64,000 nucleotides of DNA from contig CM046857.1 of the NCBI GenBank assembly GCA_025617745.1, positions 29,358,094 to 29,422,093 of the forward strand, in the 5' to 3' direction. The DNA is from Heliocidaris erythrogramma. Its lineage: Eukaryota > Echinodermata > Echinoidea > Camarodonta > Echinometridae. The position numbers and the translations under genes are program-made. The notes beneath the pieces are model-generated. The model searched no databases. It was given only the letters and a program-made list of their open reading frames with translations, and had not been told where the DNA came from. Positions 54,536-64,000 of this stretch are shown here, piece by piece; positions within the stretch are counted from its first letter, which is position 1, and each line of letters opens with the position of its first letter.

Positions 54536-57500
54536 TAGATTCATTCCAGATTATCTAGCTAACCAGGACCCTGAGTCTGAGCAAACCAAGCGAGAGGTCA
54601 ACAAACTTAACACAGAACTCGTTCAAAGGCTACAGGCTGGAGAGGATGCCAGCCATAGAGGGCGCTATCAGATAACACAGACAGCTGAGGAGACGGTTGC
54701 CGTGGCGATAGGTGTTGTGGATGGCGATGCTAACTTGGAGGAGGTTCTGGATACGATTTGTGAGATCGGAAAAGAGCTGGAAGATTCGTCTCAGGTAGGA
54801 GTATTTCATTTTTATGACAAACCAGGAAATTCGTTGATACAATAAATAGATTAAGCAACAGATCAAAAATAAGCAAAGTTTAGTTCTTCAAATCTGGAGC
54901 GGGAAAATGGGTTAAAATGGCAGGGAAAGCTGGTATATTAATCTCAGGTATGTGGATATTAACAGTCGAGTTGGTAATATACCAGAAATGTTTACCAGTT
55001 CAATGGAAGAAAAGTGAATTTGTTGATAGGGAATTAGGACTAAGTGGATTGATAACTTTGCTCATTTAAGAAATAAATTATGAAAAAGTTACCTTATCTA
55101 TTGGCGATTTAGTTTGTTATTGTATGTGTTCTCATGCATTTCTTTGCTTGTCAGTTGTGTATTTGTAAAGAGTGAATAATTTTGTGTATTTACATGTATA
55201 ATAATGATAATAAACCGTTCTTGTATAGCGCATTCAATACTTGCTTGTTTGTTGAGGGTTTTTAAAAATTTCACCTCAAAATGTTTATAACTTTGTTGGT
55301 CCTATATCATATCTCCCTCTCTCCCTCTCTCTGTTGCAGTTCTTAGAGACGATGACTGAGTTGGTACTGAAAGGTATCCTGGAAGCCGAGAAGGAACTAG
55401 AGTTGGAGAATGAAAACAAGCTCATAGAGGAGGTTTGTTCACTTGGTTTGATTCCATTTATTTCTCTTTGATTCCATTTTGAAAATCAGTTTTGCAATAT
55501 CAAAATAGAACATAATAAAATTTACCAAGCATTGCTTCATAAGTGAAATACCCAAGCTATAACAGAAGGGTTAACAAAATTTCCATATTTCGATAGCTTG
55601 ATCTTCCATGCTATACAATCATTCTTTTACATGTACTTAATGATTTAAGTATATCCTTGTTGGTAAATGACCAGAGAGACCTCTGGCTATTAGTCCCATC
55701 TGAGGGACTTGGTAATGAGGAGTAATGCCTTACCAAAGGGTACTAGCGTATCACTTTCTTTCGTTGAACCTCCTGCCTGATTCTAAGACCACTGCTCCAC
55801 CATTGAGCCATCATGCCTCCATTTATTGTCTGAGTGTGTGAACAATGTTTGCTTTCATCTTCATCTCTCTTCCTTGTCATTAACATCTCACTACTTTCCA
55901 TCTTCTGTCATGTTTGTACATTGAAACCTGTCTATAAAGACCACTCAAGGGAGACAAAGGTCTTTCTGGACAGGTTCCATAAATACATGTTTCAATGAGA
56001 AACACTTTTTCAGATTGTGGTCTTTGTAGACAGGTGTTCTTTCTATACAGATGGTCGCTAAAGCAGGTTTGACTATATATTATTTTGTGTTTCAGGGTGT
56101 ACTAAGGCAGGTGCCGTTGGTAGGTTCCCTTCTCAACTGGTTTTCACCTCCCCCTCAGGAGGCTATCATCAAGGGAAGAACACTCAATCTGTCATCAGGT
56201 AGGTAGCATATCTATACACCACATGGTTATACAATTGCATCACCATAGAGGCCCCTGGCTGTCATTCGATCTCATCAGAGAATAAAATAAGAAGAGCGTA
56301 AAGGGATCAGCCTAGGAAATAAATTTTTTTAGGGGACTACTTTTTATTATTGAGGAGCTATTTTTTATATCAAGGGGCTACCATTTTAATGCAAAGTGCA
56401 GATTGGTTATCAATTTAGGTTTTTTATGATATTGCGATTGCTGTGACATTGTTTATGTACAGGCTTACTTCACGTCATACTGCCCAAATCAATTGGAAAA
56501 TTCAGATTTTTAAAATTTAACCCCCCGCCCTCACACACACACACACACTCACAGGTTTACATGGCTTTACTTCCGAGGACAACTATTGTTCCTCTATTGT
56601 TACTCGTCCTCGGACAGTCGACGGAATAAGGCATAAATTCATTGTTCGACGTTCGAGGACTATTGTCCGGCTTCCGAGGACCATTGTTGTCATGATTTTT
56701 TTTTTGTTCTCTGTCCAAAAATGTCCTCGGACATAATGCTAAACAAACGCACACACACGCACATATCCTTCAAACTTTGAAGGAATAAATTAACGAATTA
56801 ACGGTCAATTTTATCCGAATTTGCTGTTTTTAGGCGTATTAATCACGGAGATGTTTTTATTTTACACGAAAAGGCATGCTTGGTTGTTTTTTTTTTTTTT
56901 CAATTTGTTTCACTGATACCAGCATGCTCTTAGTAGCTTGCGATAAGCAAAACAAATTGTCATAAATCCACTGATTTCTTAATTTATAGTGCGTTTTCGG
57001 CAACTCTGTTTCTCACAACCTGACTTAAGCGCTGCGTGGAGAGAGGGGGGATATTATAATATCTTTCTCTGAGGACATCTCAGGTGTGTGTGTTGTGGTA
57101 ACGGAAGGAAATCAATCAGATCTGATGCTTTACTTTGATATGAGACCGATCTTTAACGTCACCATGCAAAAGGCTTAAATCACAATTATGATTTGTGTTG
57201 ATAGGTTCCCTGGAGAGTACAGAAAAGACCTACAAGCTACACATGCAGGTCCAGGAGGAGTCTGCATCTCCCCTCAAACAAAGACCCACCAAGACAACCC
57301 CTAGCAAACCAGCAGAAGAGAAACCTGTTCAGAAGCGGGATTTAGAGGGCGTTGTTGATCCTGCCGTGCCCTCAGAGGCTGAGAGTCCAGCAACCAACAG
57401 TCTTAGTGAGGCTAGTAACAGGTAGGCATGCTGGTTTTGGACAATATATGCTTTTCATCTGAGAGCCCAAAGGGTGTCAACTCCTATATTTTTAAATGGA

Positions 57501-60121
57501 GTTATTGCCTTTTCTAGGTGTCAGCAGACGATGTAATACTGTAAACGTGGAATATTTCACGGTGTGGAAATTTTCGCGCACATTTCATGCTGCGTAAAGT
57601 GCACGAAAATTTCCACACCGTGAAATATTCCACGTATAAAAACACTCAAATATTTTTGTTTATGTATTCTTTTGCCCATGAGCCTAGCGCACCGATGAAA
57701 TTAAAAACACATGAAATTCACTTTAATCAGCCGAGCCCGAAAAATTAATCGCGCGAAAATGTCCACTTTTACAGTATTGCACTTTAATAATGGAAGTTAG
57801 GAGACAAAGAAATCATTTTTTTCAAAAATTATATTTTATTAGAGAAATAATGACATGGTAATTACTTTTAGATTTGAGGAATGGCAATCAATAAATACTT
57901 TTATTTAGACTTGTTTCTCTTTGAAACTGCTTGATTATGTCATTCAAGATAAATTGATTTTTATCTATTATTCATTCTTTGTTTCCTTCTCGCTTTTTTT
58001 GTTGTTGATTGTTTTAGAGCGAAAGTATGAAACACATTACACATGGCTTACATGTATGCCATTAGATTAGTGAAGTTGGAAAGGGAAGATGGTAGGGATT
58101 TTCTTTCATATGCAATTTAACTTACTGTAACTTTGATTATTGGTTTATAAGTCTTGTTTACACAGAGTAGTTTTAGAATGGTTTTGGAAAGCAGTTTAAT
58201 CATTAACAAAGTTTATTTTCAATGATCAAGGTTCACATACTGATGCATTATTGACAGTGATATTTTGTATATTAGAATAAATACTGGGAATATCTTTCTA
58301 TTGCAGAACAATGGCAAAGATAGCTAAACATTTTGCAAGGGAGAAACAATGGTCTTTACCCTCAGGAATAAAGTGTTCTTCTAGCAGTTTGTAGTTGTGT
58401 TTTATAAATTCCACAACATCAGATGTGCGTGATGAACAAGAATGTTTTTATGCCTCCGCCCAACGAAGGTGGGTGCCGGAGGCATTATGTTTTTGGGTTG
58501 TCCGTACGTGCGTGCGTGCGTGCGTGCGTGCGTGCGTCCGTCCCACTTCCCGTTACCGCGATATCTGAAGAATCATTTGAGGTAGGAACCTCAAACTTGG
58601 TACTAGTATGTATCCCCATACGAAGATGAACTGATTTTGATTAGATTTTGGGGTAAGGAAGTCAAAGGTCAGAGGTCACAGAGGTCAATTTACAAGAAAT
58701 TACATGAAATTCTTGGTTTTTAGCACCGTTACCGCGATATCTCAAGAGCTGTTTGAGTTGAGTTGATTAGATTTTGGGGTAAGTAGGTCAAAGGTCAGAG
58801 GTCAGAGGTCAATTTACATGAAATTACATGGAATTAATGGTTTTTAGCACCTTTACCGCGATCTCAAGAACTATCTGAGGTGAGAACTTCAAACTTGGTA
58901 CCAGTATGTATCCCCATAGAAAGATGAACTGATTAGATTTTGGGGTAAGGAGGTCAAAGGTCAGAGGTCACAGAGGTCAATTTACAAGAAATTACATGAA
59001 ATTCTTGGTTTTTAGCACCGTTACCGCGATATCTCAAGAGCTGTTTGAGTTGAGAACTTCAAACTTGGTACCAGTATGTATCCCCATAGAAAGAGGAACT
59101 GATTAGATTTTGGGGTAGGTAGGTCAAAGTTCAGAGGTCAATTTACATGAAATTACATGGAATTAGTGGTTTTTAGCACTGTTACCGCGATATCTCAAGA
59201 GCTATCTGAGGTGAGAACTTCAAACTTGGTACCAGTATGCATACCCATAGAAAGATGAACTGATTAGATTTTGGGGTAAGTAGGTCAAAGGTCAGAGGTC
59301 ACAGAGGTCAATTTAAATAAAATTACATGAAATTACTGGTTTTTAGCCTCGTTATCAAATATTTCTAGAAGAGTTTGAGCCATCAACTGAATTTAGGCGG
59401 AGGCATATAGGAGACGCAGTCGCATTCATCTTGTTTTAAATAGGCACATTGCATTTCTAACACAGAACTTGTCACTGTGCCACGCTCGTCCAGCGTTGAG
59501 ATGAGGTGGCAGATATCTGATATTTCTTTTAACATGTTCGGTGCTAACTGAAAGAATGTTTTTCAATGTACATGCATTATTGTAATTAAACGATCTACCA
59601 TACAACTAGTGTGATCTTCATTCTACTTTCAAAAGTAGAGAACTTGAAATTATCCAAGATAGTTGGCTGTTTTATTGTATGCAAACTTTACTTTTACCGT
59701 AATTATACCTTCAGTTGGCCATTAGATCTAGTGCTACATAGATTTCATAGGATGAGGCTGAATATAATGTCTTTGTTCTATTATGATTTCAGCATTACTT
59801 GCTGATAATGTCTCAACCTGAATGCACAACAGCTAATATTAGTTAGCTATCCCACTAGAGGATTTTTTTTTCTTTAATTGCAATTGTTTGAAACTTAAAT
59901 TCCAAGTTTGAATGCATGCACTACGTTTGAGTTTTATCATTCTCTCTTTGAATTTTGCATTACATGCTGTCATCAGAATGCATAATGGCTTGAAGTTGAA
60001 GAAGGCTTTAGCACCCAAAGAGATCTTTGCTAAAGTAGATCTCTCAAACTCCATACTCTCCTCCATGGCGGGAGCTCAAAGCCTGGATTATGACAGCGAT
60101 GATAGCGTCTTCATCAAATAA
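51466..60121 (+). CDS. PDXDC1: PDXDC1, pyridoxal-dependent decarboxylase domain-containing protein 1, C-terminal half (nine exons)
   Basis: Exons are 51466-51630, 52213-52318, 52668-52726, 53877-53989, 54539-54794, 55340-55432, 56096-56198, 57205-57421 and 59977-60121. All have GT-AG borders and consistent phases, giving 418 codons plus stop. Matches to vertebrate PDXDC1 include SPIVVFKY, FNAWLGAELG, EGVCIRFSPM, GVLRQVPLVGSLLNWFSP, KGRTLNLSSGSLEST and the acidic C terminus. The family has a PLP-dependent decarboxylase-like fold with no firmly assigned substrate. The N-terminal half, including the PLP-binding part, is absent: upstream of the first exon lie a DIRS element and a 500-N gap. The tail after LNWFSP is Lys/Pro/Glu-rich and poorly conserved. 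An alternative last exon is possible at 58307-58394. Confidence 0.92.
52791..53110. mobile_element. Near-perfect 320-bp palindrome in a PDXDC1 intron
   Basis: The arms read TATCATTGGTATTA...GCTGTTTCTTCGCAACG and the inverse, centred near 52948 (GTGAAGTGCACGTGAAC). Each arm contains CGTTTCACCAGTTACTTCTG and GACTTCGTCTTGT. Non-coding fold-back element. Confidence 0.85.
53111..53876 (+). other. Intron sequence
   Basis: Includes GTTCGATTCCGCGAGG near 53666, which resembles a Pol III B box, within a GC-rich inverted pair (CCTCGCGCGGAA...TTCCGCGAGG). Otherwise nothing recognised. Confidence 0.35.
54050..54535. repeat. Intronic tandem repeat and CT microsatellite
   Basis: 54050-54150 holds about five copies of a 23-24 bp unit CCCTGCACTCCCCCACCCCA. 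54470-54532 is a (CT)n tract serving as the polypyrimidine tract of the next exon. Confidence 0.85.
54795..55339 (+). other. Intron, nothing recognised
   Basis: AT-rich; ATAATAATGATAATAAACCG near 55198 may be a short tail of a degraded retroelement (it precedes TTCTTGTATAGCGCA). Confidence 0.35.
55917..56077. mobile_element. Palindromic MITE, copy 2
   Basis: TACATTGAAACCTGTCTATA at the left and GCTAAAGCAGGTTTGACTATA at the right. It shares GACCACTCAAGGGAGACAA and CAATGAGAAACACTTTT with the copy at 12162-12322 (opposite orientation). It ends only 18 bases before the acceptor of PDXDC1 exon 7 (56096), so it may supply that intron's 3' end. Confidence 0.75.
56199..57204 (+). other. Intron with an inverted, GTCCTCGG-rich segment
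   Basis: 56560-56770 contains repeated TTCCGAGGAC / GTCCTCGGAC motifs in both orientations flanked by CA microsatellites. This may be a small transposon whose ends were not fixed. Confidence 0.4.
57537..57776. mobile_element. MITE with TACTGTAAAC ends, copy 2
   Basis: Ends TACTGTAAACGTGG and CCACTTTTACAGTA. The left half is itself a hairpin (CGTGGAATATTTCACGGTG with its inverse). Related to 11339-11634 by its termini and GCGCGAAAAT motif. Confidence 0.7.
58307..58394 (+). CDS. Possible alternative last exon of PDXDC1
   Basis: A good acceptor (CTATTGCAG, ending 58306) is followed by 28 codons that continue the phase of exon 57205-57421. They read RTMAKIAKHFAREKQW...SSSSL and end with TAG at 58392-58394. 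Nothing proves use. The alternative is chance, since the main last exon at 59977 fits the family better. Confidence 0.3.
58446..59412. repeat. Tandem-unit repeat (GCCTCCGCC family) in the last PDXDC1 intron
   Basis: Inverted ends TATGCCTCCGCC and GGCGGAGGCATATAG. A (CGTG)n microsatellite follows the left end. About six degenerate units of roughly 160 bp carry TTACCGCGATATCTCAAGAG, CTTCAAACTTGGTACCAGTA, GATTAGATTTTGGGGTAAG and GGTCAAAGGTCAGAGGTC. Non-coding. Confidence 0.85.
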
Positions 60122-60261
60122 GCTTCATACAAAATCTAAACATGTTCTCATCTGAAATAGTTTCCATAAGGTAATGCCTTGGTTTAAGACCATTGGCACT
60201 CTGTGTGATCTTTGCTTCACCCTGGCACCCTAGTTTTGTTTGTTCCCTCACTTGTTTGGCT

Positions 60262-60688
60262 TTAACCCTTTCAGGACAGGAATTATTAAAGGGCTAAATT
60301 GATCACATTTTATTCTTCAAATTGGAAACAATATGTTTTCTTTTAGTGCTACATGGTTCTAATGAGGCTACATGGTTCTAATGAGTATTTGAAAACAATA
60401 TACATGGTTAGGAATTTGTAGAAAATTGGAAAAAATTGCCAATTTTGATGATGAAACAATGATTTTGAACCTCTCAGCGTGTTGCCAATTTAAGGATCTC
60501 AGCTTATTTTCGTTTTTTTTAATTCCTGGCATCAAACGCAATTTGGTCATGCAATAAAAATGGACATAGTGTGTGCAGAAAATTTTGCTTTTTCTACTCA
60601 TGCATCTGGTATATTTTTAGAGCTCTGAATCAACTTTATTGAGCCAAACCACAAAATGTGGTCAGGTCAATTGTCACGAAAGGATTAA
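60262..60688. mobile_element. TTAA-flanked MITE in the PDXDC1 3' region
   Basis: Starts TTAACCCTTTCAGGACAGG and ends GTCACGAAAGGATTAA, with TTAA at 60262-60265 and 60685-60688. 427 bp, non-coding. Confidence 0.7.
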
Positions 60689-60739
60689 AAGGGATCGAGC
60701 TCCATTTGCACTTGCAAACCATTTTGTTTGTACCATTTG

Positions 60740-61310
60740 CAGTACCCTCTGTGGTCTTTGCCTCATCATGGTACTCCTGTACCAGTTTTGTTGGTCCCTC
60801 ATTTGTTTGCCATATTAATTTCCTAGTCTCGGGGCAAAATTCCTCCCACACTTGCAAGCAATTTTGTTTTTTGAATGTACAGAATACATTATGCACTTTA
60901 AAATACCATTGTGCGAATTTGCTTATTTTTATTTCTGAAAACAAATATGTGTGCTTACACTGTATAAGTATGAAAGGTTCATCTGTAAGTCTCTGAGAAG
61001 AATTTTTGTCGCACTTGCTCGCATTTTGTATTTCATGTGATCTAATGTATTGAATGAAAGAATTTATGCACTTTTCCTAGTTACCAGTGCAAATTCTGCT
61101 TGCTTTTTCCAAAACAAACATGTACACTGTTGTCTACCTATAAGTTTAGCACAGGATCCCCTTGTCTAAGAGAAGAATCCCTGTTGCACTTGCGAGTAAG
61201 CCTTTTTATTTTTAGTGTGATCCAATATACTGAATTTTAAAAAGCACCTTTTGCTAGTTACCAGTGTGTGAAGTTTACTTAGTTTCCCAAACAAGCTTGT
61301 GCTGGGTTTT
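60740..61310 (+). repeat. Degenerate tandem repeat in the 3' region of PDXDC1
   Basis: About three units of roughly 180 bp. Each contains GCACTTGC-type sequence, an ATGCACTT / AGCACCTT block, TAGTTACCAGTG (or TACCATTGTG) and TTTCC(A)AAACAA. They may be part of the 3' UTR. Confidence 0.5.
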
Positions 61311-61493
61311 TTTCCTCGTATAATTTGTTATAAACTATTTTTGACTCTTTTTTTGGAGAACACCCTTTTTACTGTTTCCACAATAGACCTGTATGCTGTT
61401 CATGGTAGTTCATTATTGCTATGATTAAAGAGTGTAACTTTTCGCTGGATGTTCCCCTTCATTTACACCCTACACTAGATCTACAGTTAACAA

Positions 61494-63147
61494 CAAAATT
61501 ATTCATACCCCTTGGAAAATTCTAGTTTTTTACATTTTTCCTAAAAATGAATGGTTAACTGAATTTAATTGCACATCACTTGAATACATTTAGTTATCAT
61601 CTGCAAATTAATGCTGTTTCTGGTTTCACCTCATTTGCATAACAATAGAAAAGGTGAATTATCCAAACTGGGTGATGTTCATAATTATTCATACCCTTGG
61701 TGATCTATTGACTTTGTCAATCAGTATGAATCCAGTCCTTGTGATTAATGCTCGTAACACTTTCTTCACACTGTCACAATGCTTCTGGAGGTCTCTACTG
61801 AGATATCAGGCCAATACCTGGTCTCCAATGGCCCAATCTCCTTGAGGATGTTGTCCACACATGCCATCACCTGGTCTTCAGGGGATTCGATGGATTTAAA
61901 GCAGATTTTGTGTTTGCAGGTGGTGTAGTTTTAGACGTCATGAGCATAGGACTATGATATTGATATTTTCGTTAATATTCCTTACATTTTGATGACAATT
62001 CTGTATCTAAGTTGAAACAAAGCACTCTTCCTGGAGAGACTTCCCTAGAGGCATTCACTGTTGCACTGTCAATGGAAGGTATTTCCTGATACTTTTGTTC
62101 CATTATTATTAAGAATGTTTAAGGAGGCCATGGTAGATGTCTAAAGGTTGGATGGTGCCAATTTTATCAGTTTATTCAGTTACACTGATTGACACATTTT
62201 TGATATGGACACCTGCAAGTGGGTACTCTAGTGAAGCTTAAAATACTGATCTTTATGTTCCAGTGCACTGTCAAATTGGTAGCATTTTGTGCACTGCAGC
62301 TGGTAACATGGAGGGCATATGGTATAAATTTGGTTTACATTCATTTTGATATCAAGGATTGTAGCTTTCATACCAAAGATACAAAGAATATACCATATGA
62401 AGATTGATATACAGTAACAGTCAATGAGGGATGTGTATGGTACTCAAAGGTTACATACTGTTATTCATGGTGACCTGACGTTAGAGTCATGCAATGACTT
62501 TAATATCACCAACATGGCCTTCCTGAGCACTCTGATTAAGAATGGGGCCAATGAATAAAGGTGAACCCTCCCACAGGCAGTGCAAAAGGGAAGGGCTCTT
62601 CAGGAATGGTGCTTTGCTTCATAAGTAGATACAGAATTTTCATTAAAATGCGTGGAATAAACCGAAAATTTCAATATCATAGTCCTGTCATCATGAAGTC
62701 GATAACTGCATCACCTGTAGGACACAAAATCTAATGAACTCCCTGAAGGTCAGGTGAAGGCATGTGTGGACACATCCTCAAGGAGATTGAGCCATTGGAG
62801 AACAGGTACTGGCCTGATATCCCAGCAGAGACCCCTCCGGAAGCCTTGTGACGGTGTATTAAAATAAAGTGAATTACAAGCATTAATCACAAGGATCGGA
62901 TTCATACTGATTGACAAAGTCAATAAATCACCAAGGGTATGAATAATTTTGAACATCTCCCAGTTTGGATAACTCACCTTTTCTATTGTTATGCAAATGA
63001 AGTGAAACAGGAAACTGCATTCATTTGCAGATGATAACTAAATGTATTCAAGTGATATGCAAGTAACTTCATTTAACCATTCATTTTTAGGAAAAATGCA
63101 AAAAACTATAATTTTCCAAGGGGTATGAATAATTTTGTTGTTAACTG
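61494..63147. mobile_element. 1.65-kb fold-back transposon flanked by TA
   Basis: Ends CAGTTAACAACAAAATTATT and its exact inverse, bordered by TA on both sides (61492-61493 and 63148-63149). The inverted arms extend at least 600 bases each with scattered differences, leaving a short centre near 62320. TA duplication and long arms suggest the Tc1/mariner superfamily. No transposase frame survives. The 63- and 75-residue frames on opposite strands are the two arms. Confidence 0.8.
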
Positions 63148-63149
63148 TA

Positions 63150-64000
63150 TGTACTCTATATGTTGATGACTGCTTTCAGAGATCCTATTTTGATGGAGTA
63201 CACGCTACTTCTTGTATACACTGTACACCCGTATGCTGCTTGTATTTTGCTCTTTTTGTGCCACTCAGAAGTCTTGTTAGACAGATGATTTCTGTTATAT
63301 CCCCATCCCTGTTTATAGAACCCATATGTCGTACCTGTATGCTGTCAGTATTGACCATCTTGTACTCTTATTAGAAGATGGAATAGTTCTATCACATAGC
63401 TATTCTTGTGACTTTGTTTATTTCACCTGCCCGTAGTTTTTCAATTGAAAATGTAGTGGTTTTATTTTGATAACTTGTATGATGATTTGACTATTGAATG
63501 AAACGTATGATGATTTTATCTCCAGTTTGCACTTCTTGCTGCACTTCCTTTCTCACCACCTGATTTTGTTGATTTTGCGTTCAGAATATATAAGTTATCA
63601 TTGAACATTTTGCTTAGCAAACTATTTTAATAGGTAATTATGAGTAGAAATAATACTTTAAGATCGATTCAGTCTTGTACAACAATTTTATGCTTTTTCA
63701 TCAATCCTGCAGTTTTAATATAAAGCTTATTCCACAAGTTTATAGATGTTACTATTCTCAGACATTCAAAGGTTAATTGTGGGTCACATTCTAAGAAAAT
63801 CCCTTCTAAACAAGGTTTTAAGATAGAGTTTCACTGTACATGTATTATGGTATCAAAAAGATTTGCCCTCTGAGGCCGATTTTTTTTTTCATGCTTTTCT
63901 GACTGAGGAATGACCTACAAAAGTTTGAAGCACATTGTTATGGACATTTTGATTTTAATATTTAATTCCTTTCTTTCACCCTTTATCTCCCCCTCTTTTT
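63150..64000. other. Intergenic, no gene recognised
   Basis: AT-rich sequence to the window edge; short frames only. Confidence 0.4.

Overview
The window is nuclear DNA of an animal with intron-bearing genes and very dense repeats. Typical metazoan genes (RPSA, PDXDC1) sit among DIRS, Tx1/L1-like, CR1/L2-like and Penelope-like retroelement sequence, many miniature inverted-repeat transposons and many G/C homopolymers. This mix fits a marine invertebrate deuterostome, most likely a sea-urchin-like echinoderm. That assignment is an inference from gene style and repeat families, not from a search.

Layout. 1-2316: an open frame cut by the left edge, a tRNA-derived element and the 5' flank of RPSA. 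2351-10224 (+): RPSA, 40S ribosomal protein SA, six coding exons forming a complete 338-residue protein. Its introns hold a TTAA transposon, decayed partial copies of its own fifth exon, a fold-back element, a Penelope-like GIY-YIG remnant, a hAT-type element with a perfect 8-bp target duplication, and a further MITE. 10.7-15.3 kb: repeats only. 15339-16748 (+): an intronless two-pass membrane protein with four PPxY motifs. 18.4-23.5 kb: repeats. 23589-26829 (+) and 32056-36358 (-): convergent paralogues of a TspO/MBR-like multipass membrane family. The minus copy is complete (four exons, 307 residues). The plus copy lacks a recognisable first exon and carries a CR1/L2-like insertion in its intron. 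Between them lie two unusual transposons built from arrays of short motifs. 38.1-43.7 kb: a Tx1/L1-like LINE. 44103-44602: a 500-N gap. 44603-51138: a DIRS-type tyrosine-recombinase retroelement with a TTAA element inside its gag-like region. 51466-60121 (+): the C-terminal half of PDXDC1 in nine exons, with no upstream exons recognised. 60.1-64 kb: its 3' region, then a 1.65-kb fold-back element flanked by TA.

The host genes show no evident functional linkage. The coherent story is mobile-element ecology. Nested insertions give a relative chronology: a TTAA element inside DIRS, a LINE inside a tandem repeat inside a gene intron, and a MITE inside another repeat. Several reading-frame breaks in the LINE and one in the DIRS element fall exactly in homopolymers, so some apparent decay may be assembly error.
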